Shown here: piece by piece, positions 1 to 8,531 of the stretch | How the letters are laid out: each line of letters begins with the position of its first letter | Position numbering within the stretch: the stretch's first letter is position 1 | Origin: Candidatus Pedobacter colombiensis | GTDB lineage: Bacteria; Bacteroidota; Bacteroidia; Sphingobacteriales; Sphingobacteriaceae | Reading direction: 5' to 3' | Assembly (NCBI GenBank): GCA_029202485.1 | Contig: CP119313.1 | Coordinates: 4,092,001 to 4,156,000 of the forward strand | Length of the DNA: 64,000 nt | The notes under the pieces: model-generated | Seen by the model: only the letters and a program-made list of their open reading frames with translations | Told to the model about the DNA's origin: nothing | Database searches by the model: none | Made by a program: the position numbers and the translations under genes

Positions 1-1
1 T

Positions 2-583
2 AGCATTGAGCCAATGATCACTTATGGTACTAACCCTGGAATGGGTATCGGTATTTCTCATGAGATTCCTAATGCCGACCAGGTAGAAGGTGGTGCTGCA
101 ACTTATGCTAAATCATTAAGTTACATGGGCTTCTCGGAAGGTGATTCTATGATCGGCAAGCAAGTAGATTTCGTTTTTGTGGGTAGCTGTACAAATGGCC
201 GTATTGAAGATTTCAGAGCATTTACATCCTTGGTAAAAGGTCGTCATAAAGCTGATAATGTAACGGCCTGGTTGGTTCCGGGATCACACATTGTTGAGGC
301 ACAAATTAAAGAAGAAGGTTTACTGGATATTTTAACTGAAGCTGGCTTTACTTTACGTCAACCAGGTTGTTCTGCTTGTTTAGCCATGAACGACGATAAA
401 GTTCCTGCTGGTAAATATGCAGTAAGTACTTCGAACAGAAACTTTGAAGGAAGACAAGGTCCTGGTTCAAGAACTATGCTGGCTAGTCCGCTAGTTGCTG
501 CCGCAGCTGCTGTTACTGGTGTGGTTACAGATCCTAGAACACTAATTGAGAATGTTGAGAGCGTTAATGAAGTACTTGTCTAA
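2..583 (+). CDS. leuC: 3-isopropylmalate dehydratase large subunit (C-terminal part)
   Basis: This is the C-terminal part of LeuC, the aconitase-family subunit that isomerises 2-isopropylmalate to 3-isopropylmalate in leucine synthesis. The frame is open from the first base of the window, so the 5' end lies outside. The visible part has the SCTNGR segment and the CSAC motif, which supply the cysteine ligands of the 4Fe-4S cluster. It also has the family's RNFEGRQGPGSRTMLASP segment near the end. leuD starts 17 bp downstream, as expected for the two subunits of one enzyme. The identification is secure; only the N-terminus is missing. Confidence 0.95.
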   Translation, partial: SIEPMITYGTNPGMGIGISHEIPNADQVEGGAATYAKSLSYMGFSEGDSMIGKQVDFVFVGSCTNGRIEDFRAFTSLVKGRHKADNVTAWLVPGSHIVEAQIKEEGLLDILTEAGFTLRQPGCSACLAMNDDKVPAGKYAVSTSNRNFEGRQGPGSRTMLASPLVAAAAAVTGVVTDPRTLIENVESVNEVLV

Positions 584-600
584 CACAAAAAAGATTAAAA

Positions 601-1197
601 ATGGCTTACGATAAATTTAATATACTAAAAAGCACTGCGGTTCCACTTCCTATCGAAAACGTGGATACCGACCAATTGATTCCTGCACGCTTTTTGAAAG
701 CTACAGAGCGCGTTGGATTTGGTGACAATCTATTCCGCGATTGGAGATACAATCCGGACAATACACCAAAAAAAGATTTCGTATTAAACAACCCTATCTA
801 CAGTGGTAAAATACTGGTTGGTGGTAAAAACTTCGGCTCAGGTTCATCAAGGGAACATGCTGCATGGGCGGTTTATGACTACGGATTCAGATGTGTTGTA
901 TCTAGCTTCTTTGCTGATATTTTTAAAAACAACTGTTTAAACATTGGTGTATTACCGGTACAGGTAAGTCCAGAGTTTTCTGAAAAAATCTTTGCGGCAA
1001 TTCAAGCTGATCCTAACACAGAATTGGAAATAAACTTACCTGAGCAAACCATTACACTTTTAGCCACAGGTGAAAAAGAAACTTTCGAAATCAGTGCTTA
1101 CAAAAAAGACAATATGTTAAATGGCTTTGATGACATCGATTATCTGCAAAGTATAAAACCAGAAATTCAGGAATTCGCCTTACATCTTCCTCTTTAA
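601..1197 (+). CDS. leuD: 3-isopropylmalate dehydratase small subunit
   Basis: LeuD is the swivelling small subunit that completes the LeuC active site. The 198-residue length is normal for the family. The segment GGKNFGSGSSREHAAWA (about residues 77-95) is the diagnostic substrate-binding loop, followed by VVSSFFADIFKNNCLNIG. The ATG at 601 follows an A-rich leader without a strong Shine-Dalgarno sequence, which is common in Bacteroidota. It lies between leuC and a LeuA-type synthase gene in one operon. Confidence 0.96.
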   Translation: MAYDKFNILKSTAVPLPIENVDTDQLIPARFLKATERVGFGDNLFRDWRYNPDNTPKKDFVLNNPIYSGKILVGGKNFGSGSSREHAAWAVYDYGFRCVVSSFFADIFKNNCLNIGVLPVQVSPEFSEKIFAAIQADPNTELEINLPEQTITLLATGEKETFEISAYKKDNMLNGFDDIDYLQSIKPEIQEFALHLPL

Positions 1198-1219
1198 TCA
1201 ACCAAACCAAAACCTATAC

Positions 1220-2737
1220 ATGGAAAGAAGGAAAATAGAGATAATGGACACGACACTGCGCGATGGAGAACAAACATCGGGCGTGTCATTTTCCATTTCA
1301 GAAAAATTAACTATAACCCAGTTATTATTGGAAGAACTCCATGTTGATAGAGTTGAGATTGCTTCTGCACGCGTATCAGATGGAGAATTCCAGGCTGTAA
1401 AATCCATTTTAAACTGGGCAGAAACCAATGGATATGCAGATCGTATAGAAGTATTGTCTTTTGTGGACAATGGTGTTTCTGTAGACTGGATGTTAAATGC
1501 AGGTGTTAAAGTTCAGAACCTATTAACCAAAGGTTCACTGAATCACTTGACTCATCAGCTTAAAAAAACACCAGAACAACATTTTGCAGAAATCAAACAT
1601 GTTGTTGATCTGGCTGGTACACATAATATTGCTACCAATGTTTATTTAGAAGACTGGAGTAATGGAATGCGTAATTCTCCGGAATATGTTTTTCAGATGC
1701 TTGACTTTCTGGCAACACAACCTGTAAAACGGGTATTGCTACCGGATACGTTGGGTATTTTAACACCTGGTGAAACCTTTAAGTTTGTGGCGGATCTGCA
1801 ATCAAAATATCCGGATATCCATTTTGATTTTCATGCCCATAATGATTATGACCTGGGTACTGCAAATGTATTGGAAGCGATAAAAGCCGGAATAAGTGGT
1901 TTGCACTTGACCGTAAATGGAATGGGCGAAAGAGCTGGAAATGCTGCAATGGCTAGTGCTATTGCTGTAATTAAAGATTTTGCACCTGAGGTTGAAGTAC
2001 AGCTAAAAGAATCTTCTATTTATAAGGTAAGCAAGCTGGTAGAAACGTTTTCGGGTGTTAGAATCCCTTCAAACAAACCTATTGTTGGCGACCATGTGTT
2101 TACGCAAACTGCAGGCATCCATGCTGACGGAGACAATAAAAATAATTTATATTTTAATGATCTGCTACCTGAGCGTTTTGGTAGAAAACGCAGTTATGCT
2201 TTAGGCAAAACATCGGGTAAAGCTAACATCGAAAAAAACCTGCAGGAATTAGGTCTAAAATTAAACGATGCAGACCTGAAGAAAGTTACCCAACGGGTTA
2301 TTGAATTGGGCGACAAGAAAGAAACGGTTACTAAGGAGGATTTGCCTTATATCATTTCGGATGTATTGGACAGTAGTCTTTATGAGGAAAAGGTTATCGT
2401 TGAATCCTATGTATTGATGAATTCGATGGGTTTACGTCCATCTGCAACAATTTCCGTTTTAATTGACGGAGAGAAGTTTGAAGAGAACGCACAAGGTGAC
2501 GGGCAGTTTAATGCCTTTATGAACGCTCTTACCAAGGTTTATGCTAAGAAGAAAAGATCATTACCTAAACTGGTTGATTATGCTGTAAGAATCGCTCCCG
2601 GAAGTAATTCTGATGCCTTGTGCGAAACGATTATCACCTGGGAAACCGACCATAAAATATTTATTACCAGAGGACTGGACTCAGACCAAACCGTTTGTGC
2701 CATTAAAGCTACCCAGAAAATGTTGAACATTATTTAA
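1220..2737 (+). CDS. 2-isopropylmalate synthase family enzyme (LeuA/CimA type)
   Basis: This is a 505-residue DRE-TIM metallolyase that condenses acetyl-CoA with a 2-keto acid. DTTLRDGEQTSGVSFS near the N-terminus, the HAHND metal-binding motif (about residues 209-213) and NGMGERAGNAAMAS define the catalytic barrel. Residues from about 380 onward form a LeuA-type allosteric dimerisation domain. The loop QTAGIHADGDNKNNLYF differs from textbook LeuA (usually SGIHQDG), so the substrate could be 2-ketoisovalerate (leucine) or pyruvate (citramalate, feeding isoleucine). The position between leuD and leuB supports a branched-chain role. Another leuA may lie upstream of the window, so I do not assign a symbol. 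Confidence 0.85.
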   Translation: MERRKIEIMDTTLRDGEQTSGVSFSISEKLTITQLLLEELHVDRVEIASARVSDGEFQAVKSILNWAETNGYADRIEVLSFVDNGVSVDWMLNAGVKVQNLLTKGSLNHLTHQLKKTPEQHFAEIKHVVDLAGTHNIATNVYLEDWSNGMRNSPEYVFQMLDFLATQPVKRVLLPDTLGILTPGETFKFVADLQSKYPDIHFDFHAHNDYDLGTANVLEAIKAGISGLHLTVNGMGERAGNAAMASAIAVIKDFAPEVEVQLKESSIYKVSKLVETFSGVRIPSNKPIVGDHVFTQTAGIHADGDNKNNLYFNDLLPERFGRKRSYALGKTSGKANIEKNLQELGLKLNDADLKKVTQRVIELGDKKETVTKEDLPYIISDVLDSSLYEEKVIVESYVLMNSMGLRPSATISVLIDGEKFEENAQGDGQFNAFMNALTKVYAKKKRSLPKLVDYAVRIAPGSNSDALCETIITWETDHKIFITRGLDSDQTVCAIKATQKMLNII

Positions 2738-2791
2738 GGGTAAATTGACCAACTGAATATTATCAAAAGAATTAAAAATAATTAAAAAAAT

Positions 2792-3850
2792 ATGAAACTT
2801 AATATTGCTCTTTTAGCAGGAGATGGAATTGGCCCAGAAGTTATTGATCAGGCTGTTAAAGTCTCAAATGCAGTAGCAAAAAAATTTAACCACGAAATTA
2901 CCTGGACAGAGGGCATAACCGGTGCAGCTGCAATTGATGCGGTTGGCGAGCCTTACCCGGATTCGACACACGAAATATGTATGGCTGCTGATGCTGTTCT
3001 TTTCGGCGCTATCGGGCATCCTCGTTTTGACAATGATCCTAAAGCTACTGTTCGTCCTGAACAAGGTCTTTTGAAAATGCGTCAAAAACTAGGTTTATTT
3101 GCAAACGTTCGTCCAACCTTTACTTTCCCATCTTTAATTGACAATTCTCCATTAAAAAGAGAGCGTATTGAAGGTACTGACCTTATTATTCTTCGTGAGT
3201 TAACCGGTGGTATCTATTTCGGTGAAAGAGGTAGAAAAGACGATGGCAACACTGCTTTTGATACTTGTACTTACACCAGAGCAGAGGTTCAGCGTTTGGC
3301 TAAATTAGGCTTCGAAATGGCGATGGCACGCAGCAAAAGACTTTGCTGTGTAGATAAAGCAAACGTATTGGAAACTTCACGTTTGTGGAGAGAGACTGTA
3401 CAGGACATGGAGAAAGATTTCCCTGAGGTTGAGGTAAGTTATGAGTTTGTTGATGCAGTTGCAATGCGTTTGGTACAATGGCCAAATTCTTATGATGTAT
3501 TGATCACTGAAAACTTATTTGGTGATATTTTAACTGATGAGGCATCTGTGATTTCAGGTTCTATGGGTCTTATGCCATCTGCTTCTATTGGTGTTCATAC
3601 TTCATTGTTTGAGCCAATTCATGGTTCTTATCCACAAGCAGCTGGTAAAGACATTGCTAATCCTTTAGCGACTGTATTGTCTGCCGCGATGATGTTTGAA
3701 GATGCTTTCGGATTAAAAGAAGAGGCTGAATTGATCAGAGCTGTTGTGAACAAATCTCTTGCTGAGGGTATTGTAACAGAAGATTTAGCGGGTAAAAACA
3801 AAGCTTACAAAGCTAGCGAAGTAGGCGATTGGTTAGCTAAAAACATATAA
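2792..3850 (+). CDS. leuB: 3-isopropylmalate dehydrogenase
   Basis: LeuB oxidatively decarboxylates 3-isopropylmalate to 2-ketoisocaproate using NAD. The 352-residue protein has the N-terminal LLAGDGIGPEV, the substrate loop LRELTGGIYFGERGR, DKANVLETSRLWRE, and the metal and cofactor region ENLFGDILTDEAS followed by FEPIHGSYPQAAGKDIANP. All are canonical for the isocitrate/isopropylmalate dehydrogenase family. It follows the synthase gene after a 54-bp AT-rich gap and is the last leu gene before two hairpins that separate it from ilvA. Confidence 0.96.
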   Translation: MKLNIALLAGDGIGPEVIDQAVKVSNAVAKKFNHEITWTEGITGAAAIDAVGEPYPDSTHEICMAADAVLFGAIGHPRFDNDPKATVRPEQGLLKMRQKLGLFANVRPTFTFPSLIDNSPLKRERIEGTDLIILRELTGGIYFGERGRKDDGNTAFDTCTYTRAEVQRLAKLGFEMAMARSKRLCCVDKANVLETSRLWRETVQDMEKDFPEVEVSYEFVDAVAMRLVQWPNSYDVLITENLFGDILTDEASVISGSMGLMPSASIGVHTSLFEPIHGSYPQAAGKDIANPLATVLSAAMMFEDAFGLKEEAELIRAVVNKSLAEGIVTEDLAGKNKAYKASEVGDWLAKNI

Positions 3851-3859
3851 AATTTTTGA

Positions 3860-3880
3860 TTTATCCTATATTTGGATAAA
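3860..3880 (+). other. short hairpin after leuB
   Basis: A perfect 7-bp inverted repeat (3860-3866 with 3874-3880, seven-base loop) follows the leuB stop codon. It is directly upstream of the stronger hairpin at 3889-3917. It has no T-run of its own and may be a processing or mRNA-stability element. Confidence 0.4.
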
Positions 3881-3888
3881 CCAACTTA

Positions 3889-3925
3889 AGCCGCCATCTG
3901 CGAAACAGGTGGCGGTTATATTTTT
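3889..3925 (+). terminator. intrinsic terminator or attenuator between leuB and ilvA
   Basis: A GC-rich 12-bp stem (3889-3900 with 3906-3917, two G-U pairs, loop CGAAA) is followed by TATATTTTTC. It lies 9 bp upstream of the ilvA ATG at 3934. It could end the leu transcript or act as a partial terminator that lowers ilvA expression. No leader peptide or T-box-like structure was seen. Confidence 0.7.
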
Positions 3926-3933
3926 CAGAAAAA

Positions 3934-5181
3934 ATGACACAGATTAATCTAAAACTAGATTCCGAAGCCGCCTCGAAACGATTGGCAAATGTTGTAAAGC
4001 ATACTCCCCTTATCTATAATCCCAAATTATCTGAAGAATATGGTTGCGAAATATACCTGAAACGTGAGGACCTGCAGGTTGTACGCTCTTACAAATTGCG
4101 TGGAGCTTATAATATGATCAGCCAACTAACACCTGAAGAATTAAGTCGGGGTATTGTTTGTGCAAGTGCCGGAAACCACGCACAAGGTGTTGCTTTTTCT
4201 TGTGATAAACTAGGCACAAAAGGTGTCATATTTATGCCGGAGATTACCCCAAAGCAAAAGGTGAAACAAACAGAAATGTTTGGTAATGGTAATGTTGAAC
4301 TTGTGTTGGTTGGTGATACTTTTGACGATTGCCTGAAGGAAGCATTGGCTTATACCCAAAAACACAACATGACCTTTATCCCTCCTTTTGACAATTACAG
4401 CATTATTGAAGGGCAAGGCACTGTTGGGGTAGAGATATTGGAAGACTTGCCGGGCGTTGAAGTGGTGATTATGCCTATTGGTGGTGGTGGCCTTTCTGCC
4501 GGTGTAGGAAATTATTTAAAAGGCAAGAACCCAAACATACTATTGGCAGGCGTTGAGCCTGAAGGTGCTCCATCGATGTTAAAAGCATTTGAACATGGTG
4601 GCCCTGTAACTTTACCTGAAATAAATCGTTTTGTTGATGGTGCTTCTGTTAAATGCGTGGGTAAACTGACTTATGAAATTTGTACACAGGCACTTGACGA
4701 TGTATTGTTGGTTCCTGAAGGAAAGGTTTGCACGACCATATTAAAATTATACAATGAAGATGCTATTGTTGTTGAACCGGCAGGTGCATTATCGGTAACT
4801 GTTCTTGATGCCTACAGAGATAAAATTAAGGGCAAAAAGGTAGTTTGTGTGATCAGTGGAGGTAACAACGATATCGAACGCATGCAGGAAATCAAGGAGA
4901 AATCCTTGTTGTATGAAGGACTAAAACATTATTTTATTGTTCGTTTTCCGCAAAGACCAGGTGCATTAAAATTATTTGTAAATAATATATTAGGACCTCA
5001 TGATGACATTACACGGTTTGAATTCATTAAAAAAACGAATAAAGAAAACGGTCCTGCTTTAGTAGGTATTGAACTGGCCAATCGTGCTGATTATGATGCC
5101 TTAGTGCAAAGAATGAAGGAATTTAAGTTTGAAATTATTGAGTTAAATAACGATCAGATGTTGTTTGAGTATTTGGTGTAA
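3934..5181 (+). CDS. ilvA: threonine ammonia-lyase (biosynthetic threonine dehydratase)
   Basis: IlvA deaminates threonine to 2-ketobutyrate, the first committed step to isoleucine. The PLP-binding lysine lies in VRSYKLRGAYN near residue 54. ASAGNHAQGVA and the glycine-rich phosphate loop IGGGGLSAGVG are also present. Residues from about 330 form one ACT-like regulatory domain (LKHYFIVRFPQRPGALKLF), so this is the shorter 415-residue form with a single regulatory domain. It follows the leu operon on the same strand, separated by a hairpin. Confidence 0.94.
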   Translation: MTQINLKLDSEAASKRLANVVKHTPLIYNPKLSEEYGCEIYLKREDLQVVRSYKLRGAYNMISQLTPEELSRGIVCASAGNHAQGVAFSCDKLGTKGVIFMPEITPKQKVKQTEMFGNGNVELVLVGDTFDDCLKEALAYTQKHNMTFIPPFDNYSIIEGQGTVGVEILEDLPGVEVVIMPIGGGGLSAGVGNYLKGKNPNILLAGVEPEGAPSMLKAFEHGGPVTLPEINRFVDGASVKCVGKLTYEICTQALDDVLLVPEGKVCTTILKLYNEDAIVVEPAGALSVTVLDAYRDKIKGKKVVCVISGGNNDIERMQEIKEKSLLYEGLKHYFIVRFPQRPGALKLFVNNILGPHDDITRFEFIKKTNKENGPALVGIELANRADYDALVQRMKEFKFEIIELNNDQMLFEYLV

Positions 5182-5204
5182 AGCTAACCAGTATTTTATG
5201 GCAA

Positions 5205-5212
5205 TAAATTTG
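5205..5212 (+). promoter_or_regulatory. candidate Bacteroidota -7 promoter element
   Basis: TAAATTTG matches the TAnnTTTG consensus of the Bacteroidota housekeeping -7 element and lies 27 bp before the lipoprotein ATG at 5240. I could not find a convincing TTTG -33 element at the expected distance, so this is tentative. Confidence 0.3.
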
Positions 5213-5239
5213 CTAGAAGAATAGTAAACACACAAATAC

Positions 5240-5656
5240 ATGAGAAAACTTATATTATTATTACTATGCACAGCCACGCTTGGTCTGGCATCGTGCAAGA
5301 AGGACACCATCATTGATGCAGGTCTGCCAAATCAAACCATAGAAACTGTAATCAATGCTAGTCAATGGGTATCTGTTGACAATGGAACAAGGTTAACTAC
5401 GACACTTAACTTTCCTGAAATTGATTATCAAACATTCAAAAACGACGGTATATCAGTATATTTTTATCCAAACAATAGTGTAAATGAATACAAGCAATTA
5501 CCTTATGTATATGACGCCGTTTCTTACACTTATACTGCCAGACAAGGCTCTATAACTTTTGACATTCAAACCAGTGGAGACATAAATCTAAGGCCCTCAA
5601 GACCAACAGCTCCGATTGGTGTAAGGGTAGTTATTGTCACTTCGCATTTAAATTAA
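5240..5656 (+). CDS. small lipoprotein of unknown function
   Basis: This 138-residue protein begins with a lipoprotein signal peptide. A hydrophobic stretch ends in the lipobox LASC, and the mature protein starts Cys-Lys-Lys-Asp, a common pattern in Pedobacter-like lipoproteins. The rest is rich in beta-strand-forming residues, Thr and Tyr, and has no catalytic motif that I recognise. It is a stand-alone gene followed by a strong hairpin at 5666-5703, so it is probably monocistronic. The function is unknown; an outer-membrane-anchored binding or structural role is only a guess. Confidence 0.7.
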   Translation: MRKLILLLLCTATLGLASCKKDTIIDAGLPNQTIETVINASQWVSVDNGTRLTTTLNFPEIDYQTFKNDGISVYFYPNNSVNEYKQLPYVYDAVSYTYTARQGSITFDIQTSGDINLRPSRPTAPIGVRVVIVTSHLN

Positions 5657-5665
5657 ACAGGCTAA

Positions 5666-5703
5666 AAGTAGTCGTGTTATTCAAGAAAATGATACGACTA
5701 CTT
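5666..5703 (+). terminator. strong hairpin after the lipoprotein gene
   Basis: A 16-bp stem (5666-5681 with 5688-5703) contains ten perfect outer pairs and two inner G-U pairs, with the hexaloop CAAGAA. It starts 9 bp after the lipoprotein stop and is followed by an AT-rich tail. It overlaps the GTG at 5674 and the ATG at 5689 that could otherwise serve as starts of the next gene, which favours the ATG at 5722. Confidence 0.65.
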
Positions 5704-5721
5704 ATTAATAATAAACGTATT

Positions 5722-6489
5722 ATGCCTTGGAATCCGGAAGTATATAACAAATTTAAGCAGGAACGCTTTGCTCCATTTTATGACCTGCTGGCGTTGATAA
5801 AGGTTAAGCCTAATCTAACCGCCATTGATCTGGGATGTGGAACGGGAGAGCTGAGTAGAAACCTCGCAGACCATTTACCCGGAGGACAGGTATTAGGAAT
5901 TGATGCTTCGGCCGAAATGTTAAAAGAAGCTAAAGCTTTTAAAAACGAACAATTACGCTTTGAACACCGAACCATTGAACAGGTAGTTAAACAGGGTTTA
6001 AAATATGATCTGATTTTTTCAAATGCTGCGTTACAGTGGCTTGATCACCATGAGGTTCTGCTGCCCGCAATTATTTCCATGATCAATCCCGGAGGCCAAC
6101 TAGTGGTTCAGGTTCCTTCCAATCATCATCATTTCACCCATGAATCACTACAATTACTTGCAACTAAAGAGCCCTATTTTACGGCACTAAAGGGATGGGT
6201 AAGGACATCACCGGTATTGGGCATAGAGGCTTACGCAAAACTATTATTCGATCAGGGAGGCTCAGAAGTCACCGTTTTTGAAAAGGTTTACCCCCATGTT
6301 TTAAAAGATGCAGAAGCTTTGTTTGATTGGGTATCCGGCACTGCCTTGATCCCTTATCTTGAAAAATTACCTGAAGGATTAAAAGCTGATTTCACAACTG
6401 TTTATAAAGCACAATTAGCTACACGTTTCCAGGAATCGCCAGTATTCTATCCATTTAAGCGAACATTGATGGTGGCCACTTTCGGTTAG
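5722..6489 (+). CDS. tam: trans-aconitate 2-methyltransferase-like SAM methyltransferase
   Basis: This is a class I SAM-dependent methyltransferase. The SAM-binding motif I, DLGCGTGELS, lies near residue 36 and the acidic motif II, VLGIDAS, follows. The N-terminal MPWNPEVYNKFKQERFAPFYDLL is typical of Tam-like proteins, which methylate trans-aconitate. I start the gene at ATG 5722, giving 255 residues that align with this N-terminus. The frame is open to GTG 5674, but that region lies inside a hairpin. Its downstream neighbour is a remnant of an acetyltransferase gene that marks the island boundary. Confidence 0.75.
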   Translation: MPWNPEVYNKFKQERFAPFYDLLALIKVKPNLTAIDLGCGTGELSRNLADHLPGGQVLGIDASAEMLKEAKAFKNEQLRFEHRTIEQVVKQGLKYDLIFSNAALQWLDHHEVLLPAIISMINPGGQLVVQVPSNHHHFTHESLQLLATKEPYFTALKGWVRTSPVLGIEAYAKLLFDQGGSEVTVFEKVYPHVLKDAEALFDWVSGTALIPYLEKLPEGLKADFTTVYKAQLATRFQESPVFYPFKRTLMVATFG

Positions 6490-6500
6490 ATTTAATGGAA

Positions 6501-6593
6501 CTACCCTATCCTCTTTTAAAACGGCATTGCGCTTTCATCTAAAATTCTTTCCCATTCAGGATGCCTTTTCAAATAGGCGGCTACAAATGGACA
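6501..6593 (+). repeat. 93-bp direct repeat, left copy (remnant of acetyltransferase 3' end)
   Basis: This segment matches 12222-12314 at 91 of 93 positions; the differences are at 6526 and 6531. Read on the minus strand it encodes the last 25 residues and stop of the GNAT protein at 12237-12545, with one Arg-to-Met change. Similarity stops abruptly at 6593. It looks like the left attachment-type boundary of the island, or the scar of a duplication. Confidence 0.85.
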
Positions 6594-6722
6594 ATGAGAC
6601 AATTCCTAGATTTAATTAACAATAATTTTTTATACGACTATACATTTCATAAAAACATTAATAGTATTAATATACAAGATCTATTTACAACCAAAACAAA
6701 CAGATGATTTTACAAGATAAAA

Positions 6723-7301
6723 TCAGTTTTTAAAGTGCCTCAGGCTCTCATAAGAAGAGTCTATGAATTGTTTTATAATTGGATACTCTTTTTCACTGGA
6801 ATAAAAAGATTCCGCCAATTCCATTCTATATGTTTTTATAAAAGTGGTTTTATCGACCTTTTCAGGCAACTCTTGCCCACGTTCCTGCTCATAGTACATG
6901 GAAAATATAATATGATCATCCAATAAATAACCAAACATTTCGATCTTCCCACCAACATTATTTGGATCCTTGGCAATAAAATTTTTGAATGCAATTGGAG
7001 TTTTTTCCAATTTTATAATTTCACTATATCCGATTGAATCAGCTTTACTAACTGGAATTAATTTGGTTTCACCATTATAATAATCGATCAAACCAAACAA
7101 AGTCCCATTCTTTACTATCGCATATTTAAGGCGCCCCGTTTCAAGGTTATAATATTTTGCAATATTTTCTCCATCTTTAAATAATGCGATATTAGGTGTC
7201 AGATAATATACTGGAAGGTGAACAATTGTATACTTTTTTAGATTTAGGGAATCTCCTCCGGAATGTTTAAGAAGTTTCTTTTTCCAGCTTTCCTTGGCCA
7301 T
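6723..7301 (-). pseudogene. C-terminal part of IS-split exported protein
   Basis: This is the downstream part of a gene cut by the IS at 7302-8534. The frame runs on into the IS as far as an in-frame TTG at 7316, but those first six codons are IS-derived. Removing the IS and one copy of the CAT target duplication joins it in frame to the N-terminal part at 8535-8870, giving about 303 residues. This half (about 192 residues) contains repeated short segments such as YYNLETGRLKYAIVKNGTLF, suggestive of beta-propeller-like or repeat structure. I recognise no family. The gene is AT-rich and lies inside the island. Confidence 0.75.
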
Positions 7302-7358
7302 TATAATACTCCCCAAATATTGGACAGCTGATTAAATTCATAAATTTAACAGTTGAAA

Positions 7359-7637
7359 ATGAAAAAAGAGCGTAGAAAATTCAGTTCTGTTTTCAAGACC
7401 AAAGTGGTGCTTGAAGCAATTAAGGAAAGTAGTACCATGCAAGAACTTGCGTCCAAATACAGTCTCCATCCCACACAGATCACCGCGTGGAAGCGTGAAT
7501 TTCTTGAGAAAGCCGATACGGTGTTTGGTTCAGAGAAACCAGATGAAAAGGAAGAATCTAAAGAGAAGGAACTGTACTCCAAGATTGGCGAACTTCAGAT
7601 CCAGGTTGATTTCCTAAAAAAAGTCTTGGGGAAATGA
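7359..7637 (+). CDS. IS3-family transposase OrfA
   Basis: OrfA is the DNA-binding subunit of the IS3 transposase. It has an N-terminal helix-turn-helix (FKTKVVLEAIKESSTMQELASKYSLHPTQITAW) and a C-terminal leucine-zipper-like helix ending DFLKKVLGK. I prefer ATG 7359 (92 residues); a TTG at 7353 is also in frame. Its stop overlaps the orfB start as ATGA. A run of seven A at 7616-7622 lies in the frame expected for programmed -1 slippage, which would yield the OrfAB fusion that is the active transposase in this family. Confidence 0.93.
   Translation: MKKERRKFSSVFKTKVVLEAIKESSTMQELASKYSLHPTQITAWKREFLEKADTVFGSEKPDEKEESKEKELYSKIGELQIQVDFLKKVLGK
7616..7622 (+). promoter_or_regulatory. A7 slippery heptamer for -1 frameshifting
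   Basis: The heptamer A AAA AAA is in the orfA frame. The -1 frame is open from here into orfB, starting at 7634, so slippage would give an OrfAB fusion. This is the standard IS3-family control of transposase synthesis. An identical site lies on the minus strand in copy 2. Confidence 0.7.
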
Positions 7638-8485
7638 GTATAATTGAAAGGCGTAGCCTTATTTCCCCGGAGCACCAGGCGCTGAGTATTGCCAGTCAGT
7701 GCAAGCTACTGAACTTGCAGCGCAGCTGCTATTATTTCAAGCCTAAAGGCGAGTCGCTGTTCAACCAGTCGATAATGAATTTGATTGACCGTAAGTTTCT
7801 TGACTGCCCGTTTTACGGCGTGGACCGGATGACTGCGTATCTTAACAAAGATTTGGGATGTCATGTGAATAACAAGCGTATACGTCGTCTTTATCGTGTG
7901 ATGAACCTGCGGACAATTTATCCTAAAAAGAACCTGAGCAAGGCTAATGCGGCACACCATAAATATCCATATTTGCTGAAAGGCTTGAAAATAGATCGGC
8001 CGGGCCAGGTTTGGCAGGCTGATATCACTTATATTCCCATGTTCAGAGGCTTCATGTATATGTTTGCCATTATTGATGTGTACAGCCGAAAGATTGTCGG
8101 ATGGAGCATTTCAAATACCATGACCGTAGAATGGTGCAGAGATGTACTGCTTGAAACCATTGAAGAACATGGTACACCTGGTATATTTAATACGGATCAA
8201 GGCTCACAGTTCACCAGTCCGATCTTCACTAAAGCACTTAAAGACAGTAATGTAAGTATATCTATGGATGGCAAGGGAAGAGCCTTGGATAATGTGTTCA
8301 TTGAGCGATTCTGGAGATCTTTGAAACAGGAGTATATTTATCTTAACCCACCTAACGGTGGTATGGAATTATTCCAGGGTATAAAACGGTATGTGGAATT
8401 TTATAACAATGAACGAAGGCATCGGTCAATGGACGATCTTACGCCAAATGAGGTATTCTATCAAAATAATAAAAAAGTGTCCTAA
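7634..8485 (+). CDS. IS3-family transposase OrfB (DDE integrase core)
   Basis: OrfB is the 283-residue catalytic subunit. An HTH_21-type segment precedes the rve integrase core. The catalytic triad is Asp130 (VWQADITYI), Asp188 (FNTDQGSQF) and Glu224 (NVFIERFWRSLK), with the canonical 35-residue spacing between the last two. The protein appears full length and the reading frame is intact, so the element may still be active. It overlaps orfA by 4 bp and would be made alone or as an OrfAB frameshift product. Confidence 0.96.
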   Translation: MSIIERRSLISPEHQALSIASQCKLLNLQRSCYYFKPKGESLFNQSIMNLIDRKFLDCPFYGVDRMTAYLNKDLGCHVNNKRIRRLYRVMNLRTIYPKKNLSKANAAHHKYPYLLKGLKIDRPGQVWQADITYIPMFRGFMYMFAIIDVYSRKIVGWSISNTMTVEWCRDVLLETIEEHGTPGIFNTDQGSQFTSPIFTKALKDSNVSISMDGKGRALDNVFIERFWRSLKQEYIYLNPPNGGMELFQGIKRYVEFYNNERRHRSMDDLTPNEVFYQNNKKVS

Positions 8486-8531
8486 ATAATCTTAAGTTTG
8501 ACCTATAGCTGTCCAGCAAACCGGGAGTACT

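Noticed and set aside
3860..3917. T-box or leader-peptide attenuator for ilvA
   Set aside because: The two hairpins lack a specifier loop, the T-box sequence and any codon-biased leader peptide; a plain terminator or attenuator is sufficient.
7302..7316. TTG at 7316 as a genuine start for the gene at 6723
   Set aside because: Those codons are the terminal bases of the IS; the native frame continues from 8535.
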